A DNA stretch of 64,000 bases from Gemmatimonadaceae bacterium (GCA_036504815.1 DASXUN010000012.1:310001-374000); one strand, 5' to 3'. Counted from the stretch's first letter, positions 25,853-34,851 are shown. The notes: generated by a model not told the origin, from the sequence alone. Made by a program: numbers and translations.

Positions 25853-26509
25853 TCACCGACCTCCGCGCGCCGCCGCGTGGGCAAAGGCGCGCATCTTCAC
25901 ATGATCCTTGATTCCCGGCGCCGTCTCGACGCCTGAGGATACATCCACGACATCCGGCCCGACCAGCCCGATCGCCTCTTCCACGTTGCCGGGATGCAGT
26001 CCGCCGGCCAGCACGAGGCGCGCCGGCCGTCCCCCCAGTTCAATCTCCCGACGGAGCCGCGCCCAGTCGACGGCCGTCCCGGATCCGCCGAGCACCCCCG
26101 GCACGAGCGCGTCGACGAGTACGGCGTCGACGCCTGCCGCCGCATCCCGCAAGGCACCATCGGCGATCAGATCGCCCACGCGCAGCACGCGCCAGATCTC
26201 CCCCCCAAAGCGTGCCCGCAGGGCGGCGACCAGCGTGGCATGGGAGGCGCCGTGCAACTGCGCCACGTCGAGCGACGCCTCCGCGGCCAGCGCCGCGATC
26301 TCGTCGGCCGACTGCGCACCGAATACTCCAACGCGCCGCGGCGCCGATCCGTTCGCCACCCGGGCGCCATCGAGCACGGCCCGTGCCGCGGAGGCGTCGA
26401 GCCGCCGCGGCCCTCCCGCGAAGATCACGCCGACGTATGCCGCGCCAAGCGTCGCCGCAAGTTCGGCGTCGCCCGCGCGCATCAGCCCGCAGAACTTGAC
26501 CTCAGCCAC
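25853..26509 (-). CDS. trpF: Phosphoribosylanthranilate isomerase
   Basis: 218-residue TIM barrel. The catalytic Cys is in VKFCGLM near the N-terminus and the general-acid Asp is in [11 protein letters not shown]; the [12 protein letters not shown] and [15 protein letters not shown] phosphate-binding segments follow. The start is GTG 26509 (8-base overlap with trpC). Confidence 0.95.
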   Translation of the reverse strand: MAEVKFCGLMRAGDAELAATLGAAYVGVIFAGGPRRLDASAARAVLDGARVANGSAPRRVGVFGAQSADEIAALAAEASLDVAQLHGASHATLVAALRARFGGEIWRVLRVGDLIADGALRDAAAGVDAVLVDALVPGVLGGSGTAVDWARLRREIELGGRPARLVLAGGLHPGNVEEAIGLVGPDVVDVSSGVETAPGIKDHVKMRAFAHAAARGGR

Positions 26510-27326
26510 GCGCGCTCCGCGGAATCCCCGTCAACCGCCGCACGGCGTCGGCGGGCGAGGCGGAAAGACTCAGCGCCGATCCAACGAGCACCGCGTCCGC
26601 GCCGAGTGACGCCGCGCGGTGCACGCCCGCCGCATCCTGCACGCCACTCTCGTAGACCGCGAGGCGATCCGGAGGCACGAGCCGCAGCAGGCGTTCCGAG
26701 ACCGCGTCATCGATGCGCAGCGTCTCGAGATTGCGGTTGTTCACGCCGATGACCCCGTGCGGGACGCCCAGCGCGCGCTCGAGCTCCTCCGCGTTGCGAA
26801 CCTCGAGCAGGACGTCGAGGTCCAGCGACTTCGCCGCCGCGGCCAGCGCGTAGAATCGGGCGACCGGCAGCGCCCGGGCAATCAGCAGGACGGCGCTGGC
26901 GCCGGCCAGCCGCGCCTCGAGCAGCTGCACTTCGTCAACGAGGAAGTCCTTGCGAAGGAGCGGAAGCGCGACGGCGCGATGCGCCCGCTCCACATCCTCC
27001 AGCGACCCGCCGAACTCCGACGGTTCCGTGAGGATCGAGAGCGCCGAGGCGCCACCGTCCGCGTACTGCGCCGCGCGCACGGCGGCGTCCAGCGAACCGT
27101 CGAGTTCGCCTTTGCTGGGCGACCGCCGCTTGATCTCGGCGATCACGGCCACATCAGTCCCGTCCAGCGCCGAGCGCAGGGACGCCGGCGGCGCCAGCGT
27201 GGCGACCAGCCGCTCCAACTCGCGCTGTCGCGGGCGCACCGCGGCGGCCCGTTCGGCCGAACGGGTCGTGAGGCGCCCGAGGGGGCCTTCAGGAAGATGC
27301 CACGGTGCCTGTTGCGCTTCGGTCAA
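26502..27326 (-). CDS. trpC: Indole-3-glycerol phosphate synthase
   Basis: About 274 aa. Catalytic residues are visible in VAIAEIKRRSPSKGEL-type block (VAVIAEIKRRSPSKG), LRKDFLVDEVQL, EVRNAEELERAL, GVNNRNLETL and YESGVQ. The start is uncertain. TTG 27326 (LTEAQQAPWHLPEGPLG) is the best fit, because an open frame continues upstream into the lexA promoter region without a better start. It is transcribed divergently from lexA, whose promoter overlaps this 5' end. Confidence 0.9.
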   Translation of the reverse strand: MTEAQQAPWHLPEGPLGRLTTRSAERAAAVRPRQRELERLVATLAPPASLRSALDGTDVAVIAEIKRRSPSKGELDGSLDAAVRAAQYADGGASALSILTEPSEFGGSLEDVERAHRAVALPLLRKDFLVDEVQLLEARLAGASAVLLIARALPVARFYALAAAAKSLDLDVLLEVRNAEELERALGVPHGVIGVNNRNLETLRIDDAVSERLLRLVPPDRLAVYESGVQDAAGVHRAASLGADAVLVGSALSLSASPADAVRRLTGIPRSARG

Positions 27327-27340
27327 TCTTCGGATACCGT
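27312..27340 (+). promoter_or_regulatory. Candidate lexA promoter
   Basis: TTGCGC (27312-27317), a 17-bp spacer and TACCGT (27335-27340). It would start transcription near 27347, leaving a 70-base leader, and it overlaps the 5' end of the divergent trpC. The -10 is poor, so confidence is low. Confidence 0.35.
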
Positions 27341-27360
27341 TACTTCGGGGTTTGTTCGCT

Positions 27361-27378
27361 CGTCTTCGGGCGAAGAAC
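27361..27378 (+). promoter_or_regulatory. Candidate LexA operator (inverted repeat) upstream of lexA
   Basis: CTTCGGGCGAAG (27364-27375) is a perfect 5-bp inverted repeat with a 2-bp centre; it extends imperfectly to CGTCTTCG / CGAAGAAC. It lies 42 bases before the lexA start and a few bases downstream of the candidate promoter, where an autorepressor would bind. It does not match the Bacillus, E. coli or alphaproteobacterial SOS-box consensus, so the assignment rests on position and symmetry only. Confidence 0.35.
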
Positions 27379-27416
27379 TGGTGGACCACATCCTTACCCA
27401 TTCAGGAACCGTCGCC

Positions 27417-28028
27417 ATGCCGCTCACCAAGCGCCAGCGCCAGATACTCGACTACCTCCAGGGGTACCAGGGCGAGCACGGGTACGCCCCCAGTTTCGAG
27501 GAAATCGCCGCGCACTTCAACTATAACTCGCTGGCGACGGTGCACGAACACCTCACGAATCTCGAGCGGAAGGGCTACATCAAGCGCAGCTACAACGAGA
27601 GCCGCGCGATCGAGATCCTCCCCTCCGAGGCGTTCCCGCAGTCCATCGAACTCCCCCTGCTGGGCGCCGTGGCCGCCGGCATGGCCATCGAGCACTCGAC
27701 GACGGGAGAGACGGTCGCCGTTCCCGATGACTTCGTCCGCCGCGGCGGCGCGCACTATGTGCTGCGGGTGCGCGGCAACTCGATGATCGACGATCACATC
27801 GCCGACGGCGACCTGGTGGTGGTGAACCAGCGACAGACGGCGGACAACGGCGAGATGGTCATCGCGATGTTGAACGGCTCGGCCGCCACCGTCAAGCGCT
27901 ACTATCGAGAGCGCGACGGACGCGTGCGGCTGCAGCCGGCCAACGAGGCGCTCGCGCCGATGTACTTCGACCGAACCGACGACATCCGCATCGAGGGCGT
28001 GGTCGTGGGCGTGATGCGAAGGTTCTAG
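27417..28028 (+). CDS. lexA: LexA SOS repressor / S24 autopeptidase
   Basis: 203 aa. The N-terminal winged helix (KRQRQILDYLQGYQGEHGYAPSF, then EEIAAHFNYNSLATVHEHLTNLERKGYIKR) is followed by the S24 domain. The self-cleavage site is the Ala-Gly of VAAGMAIE; the nucleophile Ser is in VRGNSMIDDHI, and the general-base Lys is in AATVKRYYRE. It represses DNA-damage genes until RecA-stimulated self-cleavage. ATG 27417 starts exactly at MPLTKRQ; the much longer open frame upstream is antisense to trpC. It stands alone on the plus strand between trpC and trpD. Confidence 0.96.
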   Translation: MPLTKRQRQILDYLQGYQGEHGYAPSFEEIAAHFNYNSLATVHEHLTNLERKGYIKRSYNESRAIEILPSEAFPQSIELPLLGAVAAGMAIEHSTTGETVAVPDDFVRRGGAHYVLRVRGNSMIDDHIADGDLVVVNQRQTADNGEMVIAMLNGSAATVKRYYRERDGRVRLQPANEALAPMYFDRTDDIRIEGVVVGVMRRF

Positions 28029-28050
28029 GCGCGGTGCGATGGTTCCCGCG

Positions 28051-28090
28051 AAGAGGCCGGCGTCCCGTGGATGCCGGCCTCTTGCGTTTG
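28051..28090 (+). terminator. Rho-independent terminator of lexA
   Basis: Perfect 11-bp stem (AAGAGGCCGGC 28051-28061 with GCCGGCCTCTT 28073-28083), an 11-base loop, then GCGTTTG. It lies between the convergent lexA and trpD stops and can serve both strands. Confidence 0.8.
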
Positions 28091-28091
28091 A

Positions 28092-29129
28092 TTACCTCGC
28101 GGCGCGCGCGGTGGCCGCCCGCAGCTTCTCGAGGGCAGAGCGCCCCGCCCCGTCGCGCAGTGCGGCGCGCGCCAGTTCCAGTGCCGACGGGTAGTCCCTG
28201 GCGAGGCCGGCCACGTAGATCGCCGCGGCGGCGTTCATCGTGACGGCGGCCACGGCCCCCGGCCGGCCGCGTCCGCCCAGCACCTCCTCCACGACGCGCG
28301 CATTCTCCGCCGGCTCGGCGCCGGCAAGATCGAGCGCGCTGGCCGGAGACACGCCAACGCGCTCGGGTTCGACCGTCCACGACCGCGCCTCGCCGTCCAC
28401 GAGTTCCAGCACCATCGTGGATCCCAGCGGGGAAATCTCATCGAGCCCGGGCGCACCGTGCACCACGAGGCTGTGCGTCGTACCCAGCGCCTGCAGCGCG
28501 CCGCCAATCAGCCCCAGCCGGCGCGGATCCGCGACGCCGATGACCTGCCGTCCGGCGCGCGCCGGATTCGCGAGCGGGCCGACGAGGTTCATCACGGTCT
28601 GGATGGCCAGTTCACGTCGCACCGGGCCGACGTGCCGCATTGCCGGATGCATGGTCGGGGCGAACATGAAGACGATGCCGGCCTGCTCCAGCACGTCCCG
28701 CATGCGCTCCACCGACAGGTCGATGCGCACGCCGAGCGCCTCGAGCACGTCGGCGCTCCCGGACTTGGAGGTGAACGAGCGATTGCCGTGCTTCGCGACG
28801 CGCACCCCCGCGCCGGCCGCCAGCAGCGCCGCCGCCGTCGAGATGTTGAACGTGGTGAGACTGCCGCCGCCCGTGCCGCAGGTGTCCACGAGAAGCTCTG
28901 GCGCCGCATCGGGGAGGACCAGCATCTGGTCGCGCAACGCGCTGGCCACCCCCGCCAGCTCGTCCGGCGTCTCGCCCTTCACGCGCAGCCCCATCAGCAG
29001 GGCCGCGACATGGACGTCGGATCCCTCCCCGCGCATCACCGCCGCGAACGCCTGAGCCGCTTCCGTGCGGGTGAGCGACTCGCCCGCGCCGAGCCGGCGG
29101 AGGGCGTGCGGAAGCGCCGTGTCAGTCAT
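28092..29129 (-). CDS. trpD: Anthranilate phosphoribosyltransferase
   Basis: 345 aa. PRPP-binding glycine-rich motif DTCGTGGGSLTTFNIST, KHGNRSFTSKSGSADVLEALG, and RREL with NLVGPLANPA for anthranilate and Mg-PRPP contacts. ATG 29129 overlaps the stop of the GAF-protein gene. No trpE or trpG is present in the window. The convergent lexA gene splits it from trpC. Confidence 0.96.
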   Translation of the reverse strand: MTDTALPHALRRLGAGESLTRTEAAQAFAAVMRGEGSDVHVAALLMGLRVKGETPDELAGVASALRDQMLVLPDAAPELLVDTCGTGGGSLTTFNISTAAALLAAGAGVRVAKHGNRSFTSKSGSADVLEALGVRIDLSVERMRDVLEQAGIVFMFAPTMHPAMRHVGPVRRELAIQTVMNLVGPLANPARAGRQVIGVADPRRLGLIGGALQALGTTHSLVVHGAPGLDEISPLGSTMVLELVDGEARSWTVEPERVGVSPASALDLAGAEPAENARVVEEVLGGRGRPGAVAAVTMNAAAAIYVAGLARDYPSALELARAALRDGAGRSALEKLRAATARAAR

Positions 29130-30489
29130 GCATGCGGTCCATCAGGCGCTCCGGGAGGCGCGCCTCGAGGGCGATGAGCGAAATCACCAGCCCCAGCAGC
29201 CGCACGCGCTCGACGTCCTCTTCCACGAACAGGCCGCGCTGCACGCGGTTGGTCAGGTTGACGACGCCGATCAGTTCGTCGCGGATGACCAGCGGGAAGG
29301 AGATGAAGGATCCCGTGGTCAGGTACTCGTCGCGCAGCAACGGCTGTGCCTGTGCGTCGGAGGCGTCCACCACGAGCAGCGGCTGGCGGCTGGCGGCAAC
29401 GCGTCCCGCGACACCCTGCCCCACGGTGATGCGCGAGCCCTCCCGCACGTGCGGAGCGAGCCCGCGCGAGGCGGCGAGGTACAGGGTCTCCGGTTCCGGG
29501 GCGCGCAGGAAGAGCGAGCAGCGCATCGCCTGCATGTCGTCGCCGACGAGCGCGAGCAGTCCCTCCGCGAGGCGGCGCGGATCGACGTGGTGTGCCGCCT
29601 GCTCGAGCACCCGGTCGAGCAGGTAGATGGTGCGGGTGCGCTGCCGCAGCGCTTCGCTCCGGCGATGCAATTCGATGTGCGCCTGCTCCAGCTGCCCCAC
29701 CGCCGCCGTCACCTGCTGCTCGAGCGCGCGCAGCCGCGCCGCGTTGCGCCGCTGCTCCTCGGCGACGCGCGCCGATTCGCGCTCCTTCTGGACCAGCTGG
29801 CCGGCCTTGGCCGCCTCGGCCGCGCCGCGCGCGAGATGCAGCTGCTGCTGCATCTCGGCGAGTCGGGCGACGTATTCCCCGTGCACGCGCTGGGTGACGT
29901 CCTCGAGGGTGCGGGCGGCCTCGGCGCGCGCCTCGCTCTCGGCAAAGCGGCTGTGCGCCAGTTCGAAAAGCGCCGCCAGCGCATCGGCGCCGACCATGGC
30001 CCGCGCGCCGAAGACGCGCCGCGGCTCGAGCAGCGCGAGCACGGCCGCCAGTTCGCCGTCGAAACGCACACCGCGCAGGGCAAGGTCGACCGGCTCGGAC
30101 AGCACGGGCAGCTGCAGCATGCGGCCGAAGGTCTCCGCTTCGTCGCCGACGTCCGCGAAGGCACCGCCGGCCTGCACACGCTGCACCACGTGTTCCGGGA
30201 ACTGCTTCAGCGAGATGTCCAGCGACGTCCGATGCGTCTTGCCGCCCTCGCAGCCCACACAGGCCACGATCTGCGACGCCCGCGCGTCCACCGGCAGGAG
30301 CGCGATGACGGCCGCGCGGTCGAGTTCCGCGACCCCTTCCACCAACGCGACGAATGCCGCGTCCAGACCAGGGGCGGCAGCGAGAGCGTGGGCGAGCGAA
30401 ACGAGGGTGGATTCTTGCATGCGGCGGCGGGGCGTGATGAACCGGTGGAACGCGGCGTCGAGGCCCGGAAAGGCCGGCGCGGCCGCCAT
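29122..30489 (-). CDS. GAF-domain protein with long coiled coil
   Basis: About 455 aa from ATG 30489. An N-terminal ~160-residue sensory-like region (FVALVEGVAELDRAAVIALLP) is followed by a long coiled coil (residues ~175-290, Glu/Ala/Arg/Gln-rich, EMQQQLHLARGAAEAAKAGQ) and a C-terminal GAF domain (RRLAEGLLALVGDDMQAMRCSLFL to VGQGVAGRVAASRQPLLV and RDELIGVVNLTNR). There is no output domain, so signalling would be through interaction. ATG 30420 is an alternative start; 30489 was preferred because a consensus -35 with a 17-bp spacer precedes it. It overlaps trpD by 8 bases. Confidence 0.8.
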   Translation of the reverse strand: MAAAPAFPGLDAAFHRFITPRRRMQESTLVSLAHALAAAPGLDAAFVALVEGVAELDRAAVIALLPVDARASQIVACVGCEGGKTHRTSLDISLKQFPEHVVQRVQAGGAFADVGDEAETFGRMLQLPVLSEPVDLALRGVRFDGELAAVLALLEPRRVFGARAMVGADALAALFELAHSRFAESEARAEAARTLEDVTQRVHGEYVARLAEMQQQLHLARGAAEAAKAGQLVQKERESARVAEEQRRNAARLRALEQQVTAAVGQLEQAHIELHRRSEALRQRTRTIYLLDRVLEQAAHHVDPRRLAEGLLALVGDDMQAMRCSLFLRAPEPETLYLAASRGLAPHVREGSRITVGQGVAGRVAASRQPLLVVDASDAQAQPLLRDEYLTTGSFISFPLVIRDELIGVVNLTNRVQRGLFVEEDVERVRLLGLVISLIALEARLPERLMDRMHD

Positions 30490-30493
30490 CGGG

Positions 30494-30522
30494 AACGTGA
30501 GCGCTACGTCGAGCGCTGTCAA
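30494..30522 (-). promoter_or_regulatory. Candidate leaderless-type promoter of the GAF protein
   Basis: Minus strand: perfect TTGACA (30517-30522), 17-bp spacer, CACGTT (30494-30499) as a weak -10 that keeps only the A2 and T6 positions, then four bases and ATG 30489. It supports the longer start of the GAF protein. Confidence 0.4.
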
Positions 30523-30546
30523 TCGGTTGGGCCGTACCTCTTTTCC

Positions 30547-30575
30547 TTGATCGAGCCTGTGTCGCGGAGTATCTT
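30547..30575 (+). promoter_or_regulatory. Leaderless-type promoter of truA
   Basis: TTGATC (30547-30552), an exact 17-bp spacer and TATCTT (30570-30575), then seven bases (TTTCGCA) and ATG 30583. No Shine-Dalgarno sequence is possible. This promoter heads the truA-to-ppdK run of plus-strand genes. Confidence 0.72.
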
Positions 30576-30582
30576 TTTCGCA

Positions 30583-31356
30583 ATGGCGGGACGCGTGCTC
30601 CAGCTCGTGTTGCACTATGACGGCACCGACTTTTCCGGGTGGCAGGTGCAGCCGGAGACGCGAACCGTGCAGGGAACCCTCGAGTCCGTTCTGGTCCGCC
30701 TCTGCGGCGGCGCGGTGCGGGTGACGGGCGCAGGCCGGACGGACGCGGGCGTGCATGCCCGCGGCCAGGCGGCGGCAGTGGAAGTACCGGCGCACTGGAC
30801 GCCCGATCGCCTGAGGCATGTGCTCAATGCGCAGCTTCCCGACGACGTCTTTGTAGCGGCGGTGCACGAGATGCAGCCGGAGTTCCACGCGCGGTACAGC
30901 GCGACCAGTCGGCGGTATAGCTATTCAGTGGGGCTCGACGAGGCAGCCCAATCGCCCTTTCGGCGGCGATGGGAGTGGCCCGTGGCGAAGCCCCTCGATG
31001 GCGACGCGCTGGCGTGGTGCGCGGCCGCGCTGCTCGGGGAGCATCGGTTCTTCGGGTTCGCGGTTCGTGGCACGGCGCCGGACGATGACGACCATCGCTG
31101 CGAAGTTCGCTTCGCGCGCTGGCGCGTGGTGCCGGGCGGCATGGTCTTCGACGTCGAGGCCAATCGTTTCCTGCACCACATGGTGCGCTTCCTCGTCGGC
31201 ACGATGGTCGAGGTCGCCACGCACCAGCGCCCGCGCGACGACTTCATCGCGCTGCTCGCCGCCGCTGCCAACGATGAGGTTTCACCGCCGGCGCCTGCCT
31301 GCGGACTGTGCCTCGAGCAGGTCACCTATCCCGCCGCCCTGTACCTCACCGCCTGA
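30583..31356 (+). CDS. truA: tRNA pseudouridine(38-40) synthase
   Basis: 257 aa. N-terminal LVLHYDGTDFSGWQVQP and the catalytic Asp in GAGRTDAGVHARGQ are diagnostic; FLHHMVRFLVGTMVEVATHQ lies near the C-terminus. TruA modifies U38-U40 in the anticodon arm of many tRNAs. ATG 30583 was chosen because it begins the domain and directly follows a promoter; the longer open frame upstream is antisense to the GAF gene. Its stop overlaps the next start (TGATG). Confidence 0.96.
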   Translation: MAGRVLQLVLHYDGTDFSGWQVQPETRTVQGTLESVLVRLCGGAVRVTGAGRTDAGVHARGQAAAVEVPAHWTPDRLRHVLNAQLPDDVFVAAVHEMQPEFHARYSATSRRYSYSVGLDEAAQSPFRRRWEWPVAKPLDGDALAWCAAALLGEHRFFGFAVRGTAPDDDDHRCEVRFARWRVVPGGMVFDVEANRFLHHMVRFLVGTMVEVATHQRPRDDFIALLAAAANDEVSPPAPACGLCLEQVTYPAALYLTA

Positions 31357-32021
31357 TGCGCATCTTCCACGCTTCCGTCGCCCTCGATGAAGTTCGCTGG
31401 GCGTTCGCCGCCGGCTTGATCGATGGCATCGTCGCGACGCCGGCCGTCATCGCCTCGCAGCTCCCCAACGCCGACCCGCGCGAACTCGTCCAGGAGCTCT
31501 CGTCCGCGGTCCCGCTCCCCGTCATCGCCTCCGCCCGCGCCGTCAACCGCGACGACCTCTACAAGGGCGCCCGTGAGCTCACGCGGCTCGCCGAGCAGGT
31601 GATCGTCGCCATCCCGCTGGTGGAGGACGCCCTCCCCGCCATCAAGCGGCTGAGCGCCGAGGGAGTGCGCGTCGCGGCAACCCTGGTGCACAACGCCGCG
31701 CAGGCCACGCTGGCCGCCAAGGCCGGCGCCTCGCTCGTGACCATCGCGGTGGACGCGGCGGCGCACGTGGGTGACGACCCGACGCTCGCCATTTCCGAGT
31801 CGCGGGTCATCTTCGACCGCTTCGGCTTCGAGTGTGACATCATTGCCGCCGGCCCGGCGAGCGCCCGCGCGTTCACCGATGCGCTGACGGCTGGCGCCGA
31901 CGGCGCCGTGGTCGCCACCGACGTGCTCAAGGCGCTGTTGCAGCACCCCCTCACGGACCGCGGCTTCGACCGGTTCCTCGGCGAGATCAGCCGCCGTCCC
32001 AAGCCCCGCCGCCCCCGATGA
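31356..32021 (+). CDS. Transaldolase-fold (FSA/TalC-like) protein lacking the catalytic residues
   Basis: 221-residue TIM barrel alignable end to end with small transaldolases and fructose-6-phosphate aldolase (FSA), including EQVIVAIPLVEDALPAIKRL and TLVHNAAQATLAAKAGA. The three catalytic residues of E. coli FSA are all changed at the same residue numbers: Asp6 is Ala6, Asn28 is Thr28 (VATPA for TTNPS), and the Schiff-base Lys85 is Ala85 (VAIP for VKIP). Aldolase or transaldolase chemistry by the known mechanism is therefore unlikely. The reading frame is intact and tightly coupled to truA (TGATG) and htrA (ATGA), arguing for a maintained, probably non-enzymatic or altered function. Confidence 0.85.
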   Translation: MRIFHASVALDEVRWAFAAGLIDGIVATPAVIASQLPNADPRELVQELSSAVPLPVIASARAVNRDDLYKGARELTRLAEQVIVAIPLVEDALPAIKRLSAEGVRVAATLVHNAAQATLAAKAGASLVTIAVDAAAHVGDDPTLAISESRVIFDRFGFECDIIAAGPASARAFTDALTAGADGAVVATDVLKALLQHPLTDRGFDRFLGEISRRPKPRRPR

Positions 32022-33418
32022 GCATGCGCCGCCTCACTCCGTTCTGTTTCGCCCTCCTGCTGGCCTGCGAGGGCGCCGCGCCCTCGCATTCGGCGGCGCA
32101 GGGCGTCACCGCGCGCCGCGACGCCAACGTGCAGATCGCGCAGTCGCGCCGCTCCGCCATCACCGAAGCCGTGGCGCGCGTCGCCCCGGCGGTGGTCACC
32201 GTGCAGACGGAAACGGTCTTCCGCTCCCCGGTCGACCCGTTCGCCTTCTTCTTCGGCAACAACCAGGGCGGAACGCAGACGCGATCGGGCATCGGCTCTG
32301 GCTTCATCACCGAGCCGAACGGGGTGATCGTCACCAATGCCCACGTCGTCTCGGGCGCGTCGAACGTGAGCGTGGCGCTGCGCGACGGAACCACCTATCC
32401 CGCCAAAGTCGTCGGCATTGACGAGATGAACGACCTGGCGGTGCTCAAGATCGAGGCGAAGAACCTCCCGACGGCGCCGCTCGGTGGATCACGCGACCTC
32501 CTGATCGGCGAGTGGGTGGTGGCCATCGGCAATCCCTACGGCTTCCTGCTCGGCAACTCCGAACCCTCGGTCACCGCCGGCGTCATCAGCGCCACCGGCC
32601 GCAACCTCGTGGGTCAGAGCGAGGGCCAGGGCGTCTACGTGGACATGATCCAGACGGACGCGTCCATCAACCCCGGCAACTCCGGCGGACCGCTCATCAA
32701 TGCCGCGGGCGAGGTGATTGGCGTCAACAGTTCCATCTACACGCCCACCGGCGGTTCGGTGGGACTTGGCTTTGCCATTCCCATCGACCGCGCCAAGCGC
32801 GTCACCGAGGACCTGCTGGCGCACGGCACGGTGCGCCGTCCGTGGATCGGCGTGAAGATCGAGCTGCCGCAGCAGAACAACCGCGACGCGCTGCGCGGCG
32901 GCGCGATCATCCGCACCGTCACGCCGGGCTCGCCGGCCGCATCGGCCGGCTTGCAGGCGGGCGACATCATCGTGCAGTCGCGCGACCGCGTCGTGCGCAA
33001 CGCGTACGACTGGGAAGCCGAACTCCTCGAGATGCGGGTGGGCGAGCAGGCCGACGTGCGCATCCGGCGCGCGGGGCGCGAACGCGCGGTCACCGTCCGC
33101 ATCGCCGACCTGCCGGAAGTGGCCGCACAGAAGGTCTCCGTGCTCAAGGAGATCGAGCTGGTGTCCCTCACGCCGGCCATTCGCAGCGAACGGGGCATTC
33201 GCAGCGGCGCGGGGGCCGTGGTCTATCGCATTTCGACCCGCGTCACCGAGGAGCTGGGCCTGCAAGCGGGCGACGTGATTGTGCAGGTCAACCGCTCGCC
33301 GGTCACCGATGCGCAGCAGGCCGGGCGCCTGCTCGAGTCGATGACGGGACGTGGCCCCATCCGGATGATCATCGAACGCGGCGGTTTCCTGTATCCCATC
33401 GACTTCCAGATCCGATGA
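32018..33418 (+). CDS. HtrA/DegP-type periplasmic serine protease with two PDZ domains
   Basis: 466 aa. The signal sequence ends in LLLAC (Cys17), so a lipoprotein is possible. Trypsin-like domain with catalytic His109 (TNAHVVS), Asp139 (NDLAVL) and Ser222 (NPGNSGGPL), then PDZ1 (about 275-365) and PDZ2 (about 375-466). A typical DegP/DegQ quality-control protease of the envelope. The start ATG overlaps the upstream TGA and its stop overlaps purB. Confidence 0.95.
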   Translation: MSMRRLTPFCFALLLACEGAAPSHSAAQGVTARRDANVQIAQSRRSAITEAVARVAPAVVTVQTETVFRSPVDPFAFFFGNNQGGTQTRSGIGSGFITEPNGVIVTNAHVVSGASNVSVALRDGTTYPAKVVGIDEMNDLAVLKIEAKNLPTAPLGGSRDLLIGEWVVAIGNPYGFLLGNSEPSVTAGVISATGRNLVGQSEGQGVYVDMIQTDASINPGNSGGPLINAAGEVIGVNSSIYTPTGGSVGLGFAIPIDRAKRVTEDLLAHGTVRRPWIGVKIELPQQNNRDALRGGAIIRTVTPGSPAASAGLQAGDIIVQSRDRVVRNAYDWEAELLEMRVGEQADVRIRRAGRERAVTVRIADLPEVAAQKVSVLKEIELVSLTPAIRSERGIRSGAGAVVYRISTRVTEELGLQAGDVIVQVNRSPVTDAQQAGRLLESMTGRGPIRMIIERGGFLYPIDFQIR

Positions 33419-34851
33419 CCGATTCCGCGACGTGGAGTTCTCCGCTGGCCGAGCGCTACGCCTCGGCGGCCATGCTGCAGCTCTGGTCGCCGTCGTCGCG
33501 CTACGGCCTGTGGCGCCGGCTCTGGCTGGCACTGGCTGAGTCGGAGCGCGCGCTGGGCGCGGACATTCCCGAGGCCGCGCTGGCCGACATGCGCGCGCAC
33601 CTGGACGACATCGACTTCGCCGCGGTGGCGGCAAACGAGAAGCGCTTCCGGCACGACGTGATGGCGCACGTGCACGCGTTTGGCGATGCGGCGCCCGCGG
33701 CGCGCGGCGTCATCCACCTCGGCGCCACGTCGGCCTTCGTCACGGACAATGCCGACCTCATCCTGATGCGTCGTGGACTCGAGTTGCTGCGCGCGCGGGT
33801 CATCGCGATCCTGCGGGAAATGGCGGCGTTCGCCGAGCGGTGGAAGGACGAGCCGGCCCTCGGATACACGCATCTCCAGCCCGCCCAGCCCACGACGGTG
33901 GGCAAGCGCGCGACGCTGTGGATGCAGGATCTCGTGCTCGACCTTGCCGACCTCGACCATCGCGTGGCGACGCTGCCGCTGCGCGGCGTGAAGGGCACCA
34001 CCGGCACGCAGGCGAGTTTCCTGTCGATCTTCGGCGGCGATCACCAGAAGGTGCGCGAACTGGACCAGCGCGTCACGCGCGCGATGGGCTTCGCGCACTC
34101 GCTGCCGGTGACCGGCCAGACGTACACGCGCAAGCTCGACGCGCAGGTGCTCGACGCGCTGGCCGGGGTGGCGGCGAGCGCGGCGAAGTTCGCGTCCGAC
34201 ATGCGGCTGCTGCAGGCCTTCGGCGAGATCGAGGAACCGTTCGAGAAGGAGCAGATCGGATCGTCGGCCATGGCGTACAAGCGCAACCCGATGCGGAGCG
34301 AGCGCATCAACTCGCTCAGCCGCTTCGTGCTGTCGCTCGCGCCCAACGCCAACCAGACGCACAGCGTGCAGTACTTCGAGCGCACGCTCGACGACTCGGC
34401 CAATCGCCGGCTCGCGGTGCCCGAGGCGTTCCTGGCCACGGATGCGCTGCTGATCCTGATGGAGAACGTGGTGCGCGGCCTCGAGGTGCACCCGGCGCGC
34501 ATCCGCCGCCGGCTGGCCGATGAACTCCCGTTCATGGCAACGGAAGAGCTGATCGTGCGGGCCGTCCGGGCGGGGGCCGACCGGCAGGCGGTGCACGAAG
34601 TGATTCGCGGGCACAGCATCGCCGCCGCGCGCGCCATGAAGGACGACGGCGTGCCCAACGACATGCTCGACCGGCTCGCGGCGGATCCGGCGTATCCGGT
34701 GGCCATCGCCGACCTGCGTGACGCGCTCGATCCCGCCCGCTTCACGGGGCGCTCGGCGCAGCAGGTGACGGAGTTCCTGGCCGAAGTGGTGCAGCCGCGG
34801 CTGGCCGCCGCCGGCACCGTCGAGGCCGGACGCGAGGAGGTGCGCGTATGA
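33415..34851 (+). CDS. purB: Adenylosuccinate lyase
   Basis: 478-residue fumarase/aspartase-superfamily enzyme catalysing two steps of purine synthesis. The signature [15 protein letters not shown] is intact, with [11 protein letters not shown] and the catalytic-His segment [12 protein letters not shown]. The sequence is of the eukaryote-like longer PurB type. It starts at ATG 33415 (ATGA overlap with htrA); longer open frame upstream is out of the gene. Confidence 0.96.
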   Translation: MTDSATWSSPLAERYASAAMLQLWSPSSRYGLWRRLWLALAESERALGADIPEAALADMRAHLDDIDFAAVAANEKRFRHDVMAHVHAFGDAAPAARGVIHLGATSAFVTDNADLILMRRGLELLRARVIAILREMAAFAERWKDEPALGYTHLQPAQPTTVGKRATLWMQDLVLDLADLDHRVATLPLRGVKGTTGTQASFLSIFGGDHQKVRELDQRVTRAMGFAHSLPVTGQTYTRKLDAQVLDALAGVAASAAKFASDMRLLQAFGEIEEPFEKEQIGSSAMAYKRNPMRSERINSLSRFVLSLAPNANQTHSVQYFERTLDDSANRRLAVPEAFLATDALLILMENVVRGLEVHPARIRRRLADELPFMATEELIVRAVRAGADRQAVHEVIRGHSIAAARAMKDDGVPNDMLDRLAADPAYPVAIADLRDALDPARFTGRSAQQVTEFLAEVVQPRLAAAGTVEAGREEVRV

